Origin: Lachnoclostridium sp. UBA1434
Lineage (GTDB): Bacteria > Bacillota > Clostridia > Lachnospirales > Lachnospiraceae
Length of the DNA: 15,262 bases
NCBI GenBank assembly: GCA_002329645.1
Contig: DCTS01000104.1
Coordinates: 1-15,262, forward strand
Direction: 5' to 3'
A model generated the notes under the pieces. The model was given only the letters and a program-made list of their open reading frames with translations, did no database searches and had not been told where the DNA came from. Both the position numbers and the translations under genes were made by a program. Below are positions 14,682 to 15,262 of the stretch, piece after piece; positions within the stretch are counted from its first letter, which is position 1; each line of letters begins with the position of its first letter.

Positions 14682-15262
14682 ATGCTGGAAAGAGTTTGCA
14701 GATACATGGAGAAGGAGGGGTTGCTCACACCGGGAGGAGGGGTTATCGTGGGATTGAGCGGCGGTGCCGACTCCATGGCGTTGCTCGACCTGCTCACGTT
14801 GCTGGGGTATCCCTGTGTGGCGGCACATTGTAATTTTCACCTGCGGGGAGAGGAGTCACAGCGCGATGCCGATTTTGTGACGCGGTGGTACAAAAGTGTG
14901 GATGTACCCTTCACGTCGGTCGACTTTGACACACGGCAATATGCTGCTGACAGGAAGCTGTCAATAGAAATGGCTGCCCGTGAGTTGCGGTATGACTGGT
15001 TTGAGGTTATCCGTAGCCAACATGATGCGGAAGCAATTGCCGTGGCACACCACCGGGATGATTCCGTGGAAACGCTTCTGCTCAACCTGATCCGTGGTAC
15101 CGGCATCAGAGGACTCACCGGTATCCGCCCGAAAAGGGGGCGGGTGATACGTCCACTTCTTTGTCTCACAAGATCCGAGATAGAACGCTACCTCGACGAT
15201 CGGGGAATCCCTTTCGTGTACGACAGCAGCAATGGCGACGACCGATACCTGCGCAATGCGGT
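14682..15262 (+). CDS. tilS: tRNA(Ile)-lysidine synthase, N-terminal part
   Basis: TilS attaches lysine to C34 of the CAU anticodon of tRNA-Ile, changing it to read AUA. The frame is open to the window end, giving 193 residues of the N-terminal PP-loop ATPase domain. The SGGADS P-loop motif is at 26-31. It is followed by AAHCNFHLRGEESQRDADFV, IEMAARELRYDWF, AVAHHRDDSVETLLLNLIRGTG and RPLLCLTRSEIERYL, ending just after the conserved RYLRNAV. These segments, particularly HCNFHLRGEES and GIRGLTGIRPKRG, resemble Bacteroidota TilS. The start at 14682 (MLERVCRYMEKEG) gives the family-like N-terminus; an ATG at 14706 is an alternative. Arg codons are mostly CGN, unlike the clostridial genes. The C-terminal domain lies outside the window. 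Confidence 0.92.
   Translation, partial: MLERVCRYMEKEGLLTPGGGVIVGLSGGADSMALLDLLTLLGYPCVAAHCNFHLRGEESQRDADFVTRWYKSVDVPFTSVDFDTRQYAADRKLSIEMAARELRYDWFEVIRSQHDAEAIAVAHHRDDSVETLLLNLIRGTGIRGLTGIRPKRGRVIRPLLCLTRSEIERYLDDRGIPFVYDSSNGDDRYLRNA

Noticed and set aside
14837..15169. 110-codon minus-strand frame at the right end
   Set aside because: It is antisense to the clear TilS coding sequence, with a Ser/Arg-rich product typical of a shadow frame.

Overview
The window is almost entirely a Clostridia (Lachnospiraceae-like) chromosome segment, with a right-hand end that looks as if it came from a Bacteroidota genome. The clostridial assignment rests on the spoIIIA sporulation operon, the gene order yqeG-aroK-aroQ-pepP-efp, strong AGGAGG-type ribosome sites, Arg codons rich in AGA/AGG, and a CelC-like GH5 enzyme. 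The Bacteroidota assignment of the last ~1.1 kb rests on the protein sequences of TilS and of the first half of PheS, on TAnnTTTG promoter boxes, and on CGN-dominated Arg codons.

Layout. Positions 1-3609 (minus strand) hold spoIIIAA-AB-AC-AD-AE, the first five genes of the operon for the SpoIIIA-SpoIIQ channel between mother cell and forespore. A 183 bp divergent spacer separates spoIIIAA from aroE (plus strand, TTG start). aroE converges on efp. The 249 bp between them holds a 123 bp inverted-repeat element (MITE-like or a long hairpin) and a short hairpin suited to ending efp. From 13500 back to 4810 the minus strand carries a tightly packed run: pheT, lgt, GNAT acetyltransferase, mscL, GH5 glucanase, yqeG, aroK, aroQ, pepP, efp. 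The shikimate genes aroE, aroK and aroQ therefore lie close together, interleaved with translation genes (pheT, efp), a peptidase, lipoprotein maturation (lgt) and osmotic protection (mscL).

Positions 13512-14534 read as one intact pheS frame, but the gene is a mosaic. Codons 1 to about 147-153 are Bacteroidota-like, and the rest is a Lachnospiraceae-type PheS matching its pheT neighbour. The switch falls in the conserved HPARDMQDTF motif (about 14050-14105). Beyond pheS, a divergent promoter region leads into a partial Bacteroidota-type tilS running off the window. The simplest reading is a chimeric metagenome contig joined within a conserved motif. A true recombination would be remarkable and is testable by read mapping.

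I see no tRNA, rRNA, CRISPR array, transposase gene or defence system, and no convincing new multi-gene system. The items most worth checking are the pheS mosaic, the missing canonical start codon of aroK, the stepwise tandem repeat at the aroK 3' end, and the inverted-repeat element after aroE.
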